From Bolinopsis microptera (Eukaryota > Ctenophora > Tentaculata > Lobata > Bolinopsidae), in NCBI RefSeq assembly GCF_026151205.1, contig NC_087076.1, positions 9,398,902-9,462,901 of the forward strand: 64,000 bases of DNA, written 5' to 3'. This document shows, piece by piece, positions 47,958 through 58,848 of the stretch (positions within the stretch are counted from its first letter, which is position 1; the number at the start of each line of letters is the position of its first letter). Under the pieces are notes generated by a model. The model ran no database searches and had not been told where the DNA came from. It worked only from the letters and a program-made list of their open reading frames with translations. Both the position numbers and the translations under genes were made by a program.

Positions 47958-49919
47958 TGACAGTAGTTATGCCACATACGCTTTGGAAACAGGGGAAAGA
48001 TTCTGAAATATTTTGAAACTTATTTCAATCAGCCTTATCCGCTGAGCAAATGTGATCACGTGGGGATATCGGACTTTGTGGAGAACTGGGGACTTATTAT
48101 CTATCGGGATCGAATACCTTTTGTTCAACCCAGAAAAACCTAAGTCGAAGGGACAAGTGAATTTGGTGGTGAGTCATGAGTTAGCACATAATAGGTGGTT
48201 CGGAAACTTGTTCACAATAGAGTGGTGGTCAGGTCATGAAGGCCCAAAATGCCAACTCTTGGGAAAAAAATCAGAAAAACCGAGTAAAAAATATACCCTA
48301 AATATATTTTCTAGATATATAATGTATTTGCAGTGCTAAGAGTAAGATAGATGTCATATATTCGTTAACTATGCAATTTGATCGGCTCATGTCCCATGAT
48401 GATGTGATACTGATCACAAATCTTTAAGTTTACCTCAAAATATTGATCCTGCCTAAAATTGTGGGTCTGTGAAGGTCAGCGCGTATGTGTAATGCTATTG
48501 CACGCGGAATTTAGAATCGTGATTTATAAGTTCGTTTCATCTTTTCATGCGAAATTTTTATAAATCGGTAAAATGGAGTGTGTGCGTGAATTTTACAAAA
48601 GTCTTTACTTTTGATTATACATAGTGCAGCACAAATTAGTTCATGATGATGAACAATGTTATATAATAATTTGCTCCTTATCTAAACCAATTTTCCGGGC
48701 AATGCCTAATTTTCATTAAAAATTTTAACAGCGTTTAACCACAATTTAAGGGGGCATACACCAAAACAGGGGTTTGTGTCGGCCAACTCAAATGACCTCA
48801 TAGGAAGTTCAATGACCATACCATCTAGCACACCGTTTCCACATAAAAAATTAAATTTTACCCCACTCTTGACCCTGGACCTTCAACTGGTAGTCAATTT
48901 AACCCAAAATGAGCAGAAAAAACTGCACTGACAAAGAATATACAAAATACGGAAATAAAAGAACTAAGAAATGATCGGAATTCTTTTTTCTTAGAAATAA
49001 TCAAACCACGCCCCGGCCAGTATCTCGCCTAGATCGAAGGTGCTCTCACCGCCCAGTAAGTTTTAGAAAGCGGTCCATTGTTCGATAACAAGCAAAACAC
49101 AAATCAATAACTATTATATGGGTCCGACGACGTTTGTGACAAATATCTGACAAGATTCGCAGTTTAATTCGACAACCCTGTCGAACTTTGGTACGTGTCG
49201 AACTAGAGTCCAGGTAGCGTACTCTAGTTCGATAAATAGTTTCTGCTTGTGATCCAACAGCTATTGCCGTGTCCTTATCGTAGCACCACAGGGGTCAATG
49301 GCAGGTGCACGAAATCAGAAATTTCAAAACGTTTAGGTAATTTAAAAAAGCATTTTCTACCATATAGCAACCAGCGGTTGGAAATTTCAGAACCTTTCAG
49401 TACAATTTTAATTTTTCCGTTTGCCACTCGGTTCCGGTCAAACAAACAGGAAAATAGATTGTTTGTGATTTTATCTAGTGTGGTATTATTTAATGTGTGG
49501 TATGTAGTCAATATTTATATACTATACAATATAGATCTATAAATAAAGCGGAGTAGGAGTTACCTGGGACACCACGATAGCCTTTTATTTGTCCACTTAG
49601 TGATAGTCTAACTCTAACATTGTGCTAACTAACAATTGAGTCTGAGGTCAGTTAGACACCAACTCGTATAGTGATCAATTGTCTCAATTCATCCAGTCGA
49701 AGTTCTCTCGAACTACAGTACGTGACGGTGGAACCAAATCTGGCTGAATGAGGGGTTTGCAACCTACGTTCAGAGTTTAGGGACGGAGGACAGCACGGAT
49801 TTAATTATGTTAACGACCTGTTCTTAACATATTTTTAATGCTATAGCGTACAGCAAAGGGGCTTCTCTTCTCGGTCAAATGAACATGGTGATGGATCATA
49901 CGAGATCAGAGGTGACAAG
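47958..49919 (+). pseudogene. M1 family aminopeptidase fragment, frameshifted
   Basis: Zinc-dependent removal of N-terminal residues is the family role. Recognisable: YALETG near 47980, KYFETYFNQPYPLSKCDHVG and ISDFVENWGLIIYRD (47998-48110), then in a third frame NPEKPKSKGQVNLVVSHELA and HNRWFGNLFTIEWW (48128-48232), which contains the zinc motif HExxH. WNQIWLNEGFATYVQSLGTE at 49729-49788 supplies the downstream zinc-ligand Glu. AYSKGASLLGQM lies at 49847-49919 before a GTAAAG donor. There are two frameshifts in the first block, the GAMEN-type substrate motif is shortened to VEN, and there is an extra residue after HELAH. The C-terminal domain is missing, so it is probably inactive. Confidence 0.8.
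48233..49728. other. Intron or insertion within the M1 gene
   Basis: No exon recognised. Contains a perfect hairpin at 49198-49230 (CGAACTAGAGT, an 11-nt loop, ACTCTAGTTCG) and the GTCCAGGTAGCGTA module shared with about 27815. Confidence 0.5.
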
Positions 49920-50169
49920 GTAAAGATACAAGCTTCCAGAGTTCCAGGATGAAATGAAGGCTTATCTTGATGAGATACCACAATTAAAATTACCGATTTT
50001 TTTTCGTGTCCGTAAAATTTTGCGAATCGTGTGTCCTTTTTGCGAAATATACGGAGAAAAGTGTAGCGATTAAAAAATCGTAAGGTTAATACAATACTTA
50101 GTTTATTACACTTCACGGATGAGGATTATTTTATCTATCTTATGATGAAACATCGCCATAAAAGAAATC

Positions 50170-51180
50170 CAAAGTGCTGGCAGAAAGCCAGTATCTGTAG
50201 CTGGGACTAAAACTTATACAGTTATAGTGCTAGCCAATAGACACCAGGAACTTCAGTAAGCAAGAATCAAGATTCCCAAATCGTTTCAACAAAAACGAAC
50301 ACAAAAATTCAAAGTGTGCGTTACAGCAGGACGAACAAAATGATACTGTTGCCGTAAAAATACCATTAATAGCATATTTCAATTTAATTATAAAATGTAT
50401 TGTCTACTGAATGTATAGAGTACCCCTGAATGTATAATATGGTACCCCTGAATGTACAATATAGTACTCATGGCAACAACGCGAACAATAATAAAGATAA
50501 ACCCAGCGATACACTTACAGGATAAGGAACACGCTAGAAAGCGACATTACCAGACACCAGGACGAATGTTACCCCATGAGGCAGGCACAAATTGGATTAG
50601 TGTGACAAACATGTTCATCATCCAATGCGAAGAAGCCGTGGACCTTTCACTAGCCAATAAGAGTGCAGTATTCTGCAAACCTGGCCTCATTAAATTACTA
50701 TAGGAACACGAGTTGCAGTGTATCAGATTACATTTGGTACGCAAAGGTTACCCGTTACTTGTGTTGCTTAACTCTATGATCTTAGCATCCATGGAATATC
50801 TAACTATCTTTATATACCTTATCGGTCATAATCGAGATCCAAAGTGCTGGCAGAAAGCCAGTATATGTAGGGACTAAACCTTATACAGTTATAATAGTGC
50901 TAGCCAATAGACAACAGGAACTTCAGTAAATAAGATTCCCAATTCGTTTTAACTAATAAATTCCTACCTGGATAATCGTGCCGATCGCAGTTCGCATCAA
51001 GAAAGGAACACGCTAGAAAACGACATTACCAGACACTGTTACCCCATGAGGCAGGCACAAATTAAGTAGTGTGACAAATATGTTCATCATCCAATGCGAA
51101 GAAGCCGTGGACCTTTCACTAGCCAACAAGAGTGCAGTATTCTGCAAACCTTGCCTCATTAGATTACTTATATTATTAGT
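50170..51180 (-). repeat. Duplicated repeat module
   Basis: AAAGTGCTGGCAGAAAGCCA occurs at about 50170 and 50840, each followed by AGGAACACGCTAGAAA, a CCCCATGAGGCAGGCACAAA block and the GAAGCCGTGGACCTTTCACT block. The last is the inverted form of the 241-bp repeat module at 10.6-11.2 kb. Confidence 0.75.
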
Positions 51181-51357
51181 CCGGTCAGTTACGGTTAAAA
51201 TCAGACCAAAACCTGCATTTCATAGTAGAGGGCTGAAATTTGTTTAAGGGGTTCTCAAAGGTCTTTAGAACCGAAAAAACTTCGGAGCCCTAAAATTCAG
51301 ATCGGGAAAATTGCCCATTTGGCCACGCCCATTTTTGGTACCAAAATGTCCAGGCGC
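51180..51357 (-). repeat. Outer inverted segment, right side
   Basis: Inverted match of 10441-10640, ending at CAGGCGCAAT, exactly where the next element begins. Confidence 0.85.
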
Positions 51358-52627
51358 AATCAGAGGCACATATTAGGTGCGGTAAAAAAATCGAAATTAT
51401 GCGGTACCGCACTCGACTATAAAGGTAAAATGTGCGGTAAGGTGCGGTAAATTTTTACCAATTATGCGGCAAATGTGCGACGATTTTTTCGAAATTTGTG
51501 CGGGAATTGTGCGGTTTTCTTTTGCATTTTCTGAAGGACTTTGGAAATTCTAAACGTATAACCGCCGCTCTTATCAAATGTAGGTCTGTTTATGTGTTAC
51601 TGAGGGTGTAGTTCTTTACTAAGACCATGATTGAACCTATATTGAGATTCAGTTATCTGAGAACAGTGACTTGATCTGGTGGAGATCAGGAGACAGTTAT
51701 TTGAAGACGCCTCTTGATAGAGTCGATCAGATCCCATGCGTGATCGCAAATATGTGACACGCTTGTTGGCATTGATCGTCAGTACTTGTAAACCATTTGA
51801 TCCAAGATCCATTAAGCCCACTATAAAGCCAACGCTACAACGAATAGAGCTCATTACCCGATAAAAAGGGCTGCAGGTATGATCGAAGTACGGTAACGAC
51901 GAGGGTTCCATAACGGCCTGGGTCACGGTCCCGAAAGGGCCTGGGTCACGGTCCCGAAAGGGCCTGGGTCATGGTCCCGAAAGGGCCTGGGTCACGTATA
52001 GTAACCGGGTCACGTGGCCTAGGCATGAGTTCCAAAAGGGCCTGGGTCACGGTCCCGAAAGGGCCTGGGTCAGGGTCCCGAAAGGGCCTGGGTCACGGTC
52101 CCGAAAGGGCCTGGGTAACGGTCCCGAAAGGGCTTGAGTCAGGGTCCCGAAAGGGCCTGGGTCACGTGGTAACTGGTTCACGTGGCCTAGGTATGAGTTC
52201 CAAAAGGGCCTGGGTCAGGGTCCCGAAAGGGCCTGGGTCAGGGTCCGGTCCCGAAAGGCCTGGTCACGGTTCACGAAAGGGCCTGGGTCCACGTCGGTAA
52301 CTGGGTACGTGGCCTAGTATGAGTTTCAAAAGGGCCTGGGTCACGGTTCCGTAAGGGCCCTGAGTCTCGGTCCTAAAAGGGTCCTGAGGCACGGTCCTAA
52401 AAGGGCCCGACTTTAATTTTTTGGTTTTTTCACTCGAAAATCTTAACGCGAAAATTTTCAAGATTTATGCGAAATTACGCGGAAAAATGCTAGATTAGGC
52501 GGAAATATGCAGAAATTACAAAATGAGCGGAAGTGTGCGGAAAACAATAATTATGCGGAAATGTGCGGGGGAAAACGGTAATTGTGCGATCCCGCAACCC
52601 TTCGCAACCTAATATGTGCCTCTGATT
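51358..52627. mobile_element. Non-autonomous DNA element with perfect 21-bp inverted ends
   Basis: The left end contains CAGAGGCACATATTAGGT at 51361-51378 and the right end its exact complement at 52607-52624; three more paired bases outside give 21 bp. Subterminal regions are full of TGCGG/CCGCA words. The centre is a minisatellite. CAGAGG-type ends resemble hAT elements, but I see no 8-bp target duplication. No transposase. Confidence 0.75.
51915..52410 (+). repeat. 23-bp minisatellite with higher-order unit
   Basis: GGGCCTGGGTCACGGTCCCG plus AAA repeats about 17 times. Roughly every five to six units it is replaced by a GTAACTGGGTCACGTGGCCT-plus-AGGTATGAGTTCC variant (near 52001, 52166 and 52290), giving a higher-order pattern. 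The 109-codon frame here is a repeat artefact. Confidence 0.85.
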
Positions 52628-53310
52628 TTCTATTTCAAGGGGTCGTTCTGCCTGGACGGAACGGAATATCTCTACCTTTTTACTAATGTCCGTCCATTCC
52701 CAAAACTGAAAGTTATTAAAACGTTAAAAACTTATTATTTAAAAATTTTATAGAATAACGGGCGATTTTTTATTTTAAAACTAATTGATCTTTTCGAAAA
52801 TTCAGAAAAGTATCTTAGCCTTATTTCAGAAACCATATATTAAGATATGTAAAGTTTAATCCATATTGTCTGAGAGATTCATGGCTGTGTCATCTATTGC
52901 AAAACTTTATGATCCGCCACATCTCTCCAGAAAAAGCGTTGCATTTGGTTACACTCGCTGGGTCTCCCGCGGGGGCGGAGGTCATCTCTTATGATGATCA
53001 CCTTCAATTAAACTCAACAGTCACACCTCCTGTTACCTTGCTGATTTTTAATCCTGTTGTTTAGACACGTTTGGGCCCCAATATGGTTTTTTGGCCTCGG
53101 TGGAAGCCCATATATTTGGATCTGGAATGTGCGGGCGATGGTGAACCTGAAGCTCTGTATCTGATACATGAAAGTTAGAGTGACCTTCGTGTTGTGTCTT
53201 TGATGTTGATTTTCCATATTGCATTAGATAGGCCCTCCCATGGGTACCTTTTCTATTTCAAGGGGTCGTTCTGCCAGGACAAAAGGAATCCCTACCTTTT
53301 TCTACTGTCG
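52628..53310 (+). repeat. Direct repeat pair around TTCAAGGGGTCGTTCTGCC
   Basis: CTATTTCAAGGGGTCGTTCT and the next ~60 bp at 52629-52690 recur at 53250-53310 with about 80% similarity. The intervening DNA has no gene. Confidence 0.6.
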
Positions 53311-53449
53311 GCCATTCACAAACTGCACGTTGGAAGGTTATTCAGTTGTGATCTCTTGTACTTGCTGCGAACACTTTTTAATTCGTATCTCATAGCACGT
53401 TTAAACTACTTCCTGAAAAAACGCGCGATTAAAAACCACTAACCTGTTT

Positions 53450-54170
53450 TTCAACTTAAAATAATGCATTTATATTCTATAAAACTTACCTTTCTGAGGC
53501 AATAGTTTCACTCCGTTTGTAGCAAGTAATATGCTAATGTTAGAGCAAATGCATCTCACCAAACAGCAGACCTCCAGGTATCACATGTGGGGTTTCACTT
53601 CTGGTATTGGCTTCATTCCCGTTCCTTTTCCTTATTCTTTATATTATTTTTTTTATATAGTTTAATGGATGTTTACCTGGCTTGGGTTATAGAATCTGGC
53701 TGAATCATTAAATATACACATGAATTTTGGTGACCATTTTGCTGGTATTTTCAAGGGGAAACGAAGTGGTCGATATCAGCACTATCTTAAATTGAGTTAG
53801 ATATAGGCCTATGTGGATACCAAAATTCACGCCGCGAAGGGCCACTACATCAGTCCTCTTGGCCACGTATTCAATCGTTCGAACAAACTAAATTAAATTA
53901 TTGGAGCAGCTTTAATTAAGACTATGGTTGTTCACATATTATTACGTAATCAGCTGAGGTGGGAGAGGGGTTTCCAAATGATTACGCTAGTGTAATTTCG
54001 ACACAATAGCTATGTGTAAAAATGATTACGGAGGGGGGAGGGGTTAAACATTGTCCATGATTACATTATATGTGCATTACGACTCCTTACTGAAGTAATT
54101 ACGGAATTTAATTTTCTTGCCAAAAGCAGGAAACGTTTTATAGAATAATTCGTGCGTATTTAAAATAAAT
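53450..54170. other. No recognisable feature
   Basis: AT-rich, with one G-rich patch near 53960-54050. Confidence 0.5.
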
Positions 54171-54173
54171 ATT

Positions 54174-54704
54174 TTGGAAAACGCTTATTTTTACCTCCAA
54201 ATTGGTAGAATTGTCATGTGCAAAACACTGGGGAGTAACTCTGGAATTGAAGAGGGCAAGTTGTTGGGGCTCCGTGCTTTGATAGGATTAGCAGTTCTTG
54301 GTGATTTTGTTCTTAGGGCGTGGAATCCAGTGGCCATTCAGATCATGAGGTTATTGTCATCATCTAGAGGAAAAAGACCCAGACGTTACGCATTCCACCT
54401 CGTTGTGGTATTTTATACAATAGTTGTCACAAGTTCGCATGAAGTATTTTCGAGAAAAATGGTTATGACTAAAGTTAAGCTGGCAAAATTCTACGAGGGA
54501 AAGCAGCTAAGAGTTGCTCTCTCGATGGTGAGGTCGACTCAATATTCCAAGTCCTTGTTTGAATCCATTTGTAGGGACAGCCGACGACTTCAACGTTTGT
54601 TAAAAACCAAATACCCTTTTCCGGGAAAGCTTATACGATCTGTGGTAGATCTAAAAGGTTTAAAGGCAGGTTCAGGTAGGATTTTACAGATATGTCACTG
54701 GTAA
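54174..54704 (+). CDS. Orphan 176-codon open frame
   Basis: One of the longest non-repeat open frames outside transposon genes. Begins MENAYFYLQIGRIVMCKTLG. Two hydrophobic stretches (LLGLRALIGLAVLGDFVL near residues 30-48; YAFHLVVVFYTIVVTS near 71-87) could be membrane helices, followed by a basic C-terminal half (KMVMTKVKLAKFYEGKQLR, RRLQRLLKTKYPFPGKLIR). A possible donor (CAG|GTAGG) lies near 54677, so it could be an exon. Not recognised. A chance ORF is possible. Confidence 0.35.
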   Translation: MENAYFYLQIGRIVMCKTLGSNSGIEEGKLLGLRALIGLAVLGDFVLRAWNPVAIQIMRLLSSSRGKRPRRYAFHLVVVFYTIVVTSSHEVFSRKMVMTKVKLAKFYEGKQLRVALSMVRSTQYSKSLFESICRDSRRLQRLLKTKYPFPGKLIRSVVDLKGLKAGSGRILQICHW

Positions 54705-54709
54705 TGGTA

Positions 54710-57700
54710 CTGTCACGGACTTACCCAAGATAGCAAAGTAGAATGAGATATAACACATTAAAAAAGTGTTGCTTTTAAAAGTATTAGCTCTTAATCGTCG
54801 AGGAATTTAAATCATTGGGTTTCCTTGCGGAATACTTACACTTTTTTACATCATACATTGAAGCAAAGAGGCAAAAAATTGTAGCGTTAAAAGTGCTACA
54901 AAGTGTAAGTGCTTTTCGAGATTTTTATTTTATGATACTATATAATGAAGATTTAATAAACCGTCCAAAATATAGCCGAAAAATTCACAGCAGTTGTATT
55001 TACGTAATAGTTGTATTCTATGTATGCTAACTATCATTTCAAATTTGGAAAAAAATCTGGTTTTAACGAAGAGTTATAGACGCATCAAAAACTGTCATAA
55101 AAATTCATAATGTATGATTGTTAATGGAACCAACAGGTATACAATATCTGAAAGTTTTGCTAATAGCAATTTTGGTTGTGTTAACCCCATGTTATATCAA
55201 GCGTTCGTAGGACTGTCCACACGATGTCTTTTTGTAAAAAAAGCTGATCACAATGAACTCTCTACTTGTGCCAAACAATTACAAAACGTCATAGCAATAT
55301 TGTTATTGAACATTTAAGTCAGTTACAAAAGGTATAAAATGTCAATTAAATAAAAACAAATTAATGAATAGTACAGCAGGTTTAATAATACGTGATACAT
55401 TATTATATTATTCAGTGACCATGTATGTGTACGGGCAAAAAGTTGCATATCTAAGTCAAACTGTAAAATACCGTTATTAACAGGACTCTTTTCTAGTGTA
55501 TCATATACAACACAGTAATTATAAAAGATCAAGTAAATACTATAACATCGATTATCAAAAGTGGGTCCTAGGTGTCCTATGTATTTAAGTAGCAGAACCT
55601 TTTTATGAGTGTATTCAAATTTAGACAAAATAATTCGAATATTTTTGCTTGAGGTTCGGTTTGTTGGATGTAACACAATTTATTAAATGATCTGAATATA
55701 TTGCAAAAGACCACCCACTTTTATATTAACCGAACAGTTGCGAGGAAAATTAGCTCAAGGTAATTTAGGAACAGGTCGAATAATACAGGAATTTTGGTTT
55801 TTGAAAGAGTATTGAAGACACAAAAAGTTCCATTAGGAGCTGATTTCTGTTTTCCAATTTTATCCACTACCCAATATAAAATTTCGTTTTGTATTTGTTA
55901 ATGCTTTGTTCCGATATCTACTATCACTGTTGTGTTGTATTGTACCTTTTAAACCGGCATGAACTATCAATATCTGCTGTGATTTGGGGTTCATATGAAC
56001 TCTATAAGTGACAGTGGTAATTACGACTATATGAGTCTTATAGCTGTATACCACCACCTTTCTACAACAATCAATAATCTTTTCTAACTATTTGAATCGT
56101 TCATTATAAACCGCTATTTGAATGATCCATGTGTATTATCTAAAGTAGTGATAGATAACAAACCCCTCCGTATATAGTTTCTACTAGTACTGGAGACAAG
56201 GACTGTTACAAGTTCAAATCATTTCTTTTTTTTAAAGACCTGTTCGATTAATTTTAGGCAGATTCATTTGTCACAATCTGGCGTATTTATGGGTTACCAG
56301 TCAAGGTGATTTTATCATAGGTATTGAGATGGTTCAGAGCTGCTGAAACCCTCACGACTGTATAAAAACCAGTCCTCAGGGGCTCCAATGCTCTCATCTA
56401 CGAAGAAGAAACTAGCCCTAAACTCTGTTTCTAATTGTATGTAATTAGTAACATAAGAACGGTGATGAAATAAAAGGATAACCGATTGACTGGTACGGTT
56501 ATTCTGGCTGATTTCTTTGTGATCAGAAGCTATGCAGTATGATACTAAGCTGCGTGTCACCAGTGAAACTGATGAGGGAAATATAAGGACCCCGAATATT
56601 TGTTGTAGACCTCAACCATAGAATGATATTTTAGTGTCGTTCATATAATTTTAAAATGTTCAATCTGTAAAAACGTTGTTGTTATTTGGCTTGCAGGTTT
56701 GTACTCTTATTCGTCTGTGACCCACACAGTTTTGTTCATCAAAAAGCAGTTTCTGTTGAATAAAATACAAATCTCCAAATATGCACTAATAACAATACCA
56801 TTAACTGGACAGATTTAAACTTATTAACCTAGAAGTTTGGTTAATGTAAGTGTTTAGTTATATAAATTTATCTGATGAGTTAGCAGAATATATCAATATG
56901 TGATTAAATCTATCCAGTGAAGCTTTATCTTTAAACTTTTAAATCAGTGGATATCTTGAAAATGTTATGAGATGAGTGGTGGGTTTTGAAGGAAATTGTT
57001 TTTTCGACGTAATTGAACTAATCCGTACTGTACTTTTGCTGAATTTTGACAAATTTCTCTCCGGAGAAATTACTGCACCTTGATAACAGCCACATCATGT
57101 TTGAAATATGGTAAGTCATTCTTGTTTTAGTTTTTTTTTACGGTATAAAATTCATAAAAATTCATCTCTCTGTAGTGATGTTTTGTAATCGCGCTCTCTC
57201 TCACTCGCTCTCACTCTTCACTGCACTCGCACATCACTCTCTCTCTCAGATTCTCTCGCTTTTTGAACTTTCGTCGCTCTCTTAGTGATCGCTACATAGC
57301 AAATTGATATTGCATAATTAAAAATCTTATCATTTTTATTACCAAAACTAATACTTGCAAAATTCCACATCAAATTTACGATCGGTCCAGCTGCATTTAC
57401 AATCTAGTCCAAAATTATCCATCTAATCTGAACTGGTTTATATTTTTCATAAAATACACGCTTCGTAACGTTTAGTGTGTGTGGCACTCTCTTCTGTAGT
57501 GAGTTTGGCGCGTGTGTTGAACGTTATTTGGGTTAGGTCACCGATTACCCCACTGTTACACACTCCTTTTTTTTATTCAAGATAATAATGTGCAAACAGT
57601 TTATTTTCATATATTTTCATTTTGCACAACTCCTACCTATTTCATATCACGATCGAACTATCGTCCCTAATTTTCACGTGGATTGGTGATGTTACGCCCA

Positions 57701-57930
57701 CTAGAAATAAGACCAGCTTTCTGATCTTCGTCACGGCATTAGTGTGGTAGGATGTGAGTATAGTGAGTGTGTGATCCAAGCAAATAGCTGACTATATAAG
57801 CTATTCCATCACATACGCTTACTCGAGCGTTATTTGACAGGTATTGAACGGCGGACAATAATTTTGAAGCACTTTAAAATGAACGCTTGAAGGCATTCAT
57901 AATCAGTATTTAATTTAACTATTCTGATCG
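54710..57930. other. Mostly featureless AT-rich region
   Basis: No family recognised. Short frames are present on both strands (for example 55323-55676 minus and 56315-56560 minus) without supporting motifs. A CT/TCTC-rich low-complexity tract lies at about 57189-57290. Confidence 0.5.
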
Positions 57931-57932
57931 GT

Positions 57933-58013
57933 CTTTATTTGAACGGACATCAAAATTAAAGTTAGGGCCTCGAGCCTCCAATTAAAATTAGTTCAAATAA
58001 TGTCCGATAAGGT
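57933..58013. mobile_element. Small MITE, ACCTTATCGGAC family
   Basis: CTGATCGGTCTTTATTTGAA and the complement of TTCAAATAATGTCCGATAAG frame about 80 bp. Upstream sequence (AATGAACGCTTGAAGGCATT at about 57877) also resembles the flank of the family members at 14240 and 42680. Confidence 0.55.
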
Positions 58014-58315
58014 ATTTCACGTTAACCTTGTTCCTGTCTCCATATGATATCCTGTTTTTATGTTTTACGTGTACGATTACCAATTCTTGTGAAGTTAATT
58101 GCAATTTTACGCTTTTGTATTACCGCGACCCTACCACCCACGCTAGCCTCCTTTCGCATTAGCGCCATCATATCTATCTGAATTTTCGATGCAGTCTTAC
58201 GGTGGTTGTGAGTTGCAGGTTGTGTGTGATAATATATCTAACAATAATATTCACATAAACATGTAAATTTTAGAACCAGTAAACTGGCAATATTGCACTA
58301 AAACTCCTTAGTAAA

Positions 58316-58336
58316 GTAAAAAAAAAAAAAAAAGTT
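58316..58336. repeat. Poly-A tract
   Basis: Run of about 17 A near 58319-58335. No adjacent retroelement was identified. Confidence 0.6.
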
Positions 58337-58848
58337 TACATGATAACAAAGGGAAAAGAGTTGACAGGAGGAACATCAGTTTCAGAAGCCTTTTGGTTTT
58401 ACGGAACTACTTAATTAAGGCTACCACATTATTTCAATGATATTTTAAAAAAAGTTTATCTTAAAGTGTAACAATGTTCCAGTTACTGTTTACAGATAAA
58501 CCAAGTTGTAATTGATATCCTTGACATTTTTTACTGGAAGCGTTTACAAATACGTCACCTGGTAACGAATGAGGGATAATTGTTGTATAAATGCCTCTTC
58601 CATACAAAATAGCAATTATAACAACAAAATATATATAAACAGTAAATCAAATATTTTCGGTTCACTTGAACAGGTGATTACCCGAGTTTATACGACAACA
58701 GTTTTCAAGTCCCTCCATCTTCTAGTGAACCCACAATGTTGTTTGTAGTTGTCCCCATGAAATGTAGAATGATGGTGTGTTTGGCAACAATCATCTGTGT
58801 TATGGGATCTCCTGTGTTGTTGTTGCTTTCAGGGTTCCCTCGTTGTTA

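Noticed and set aside
49841-50116. 91-codon minus-strand frame
   Set aside because: Antisense to the M1 exon with the YSKGASLL motif; no independent support.
51971-52300. 109-codon Gly/Arg/Lys-rich frame
   Set aside because: Translation of the 23-bp minisatellite; frame openness is explained by the repeat.
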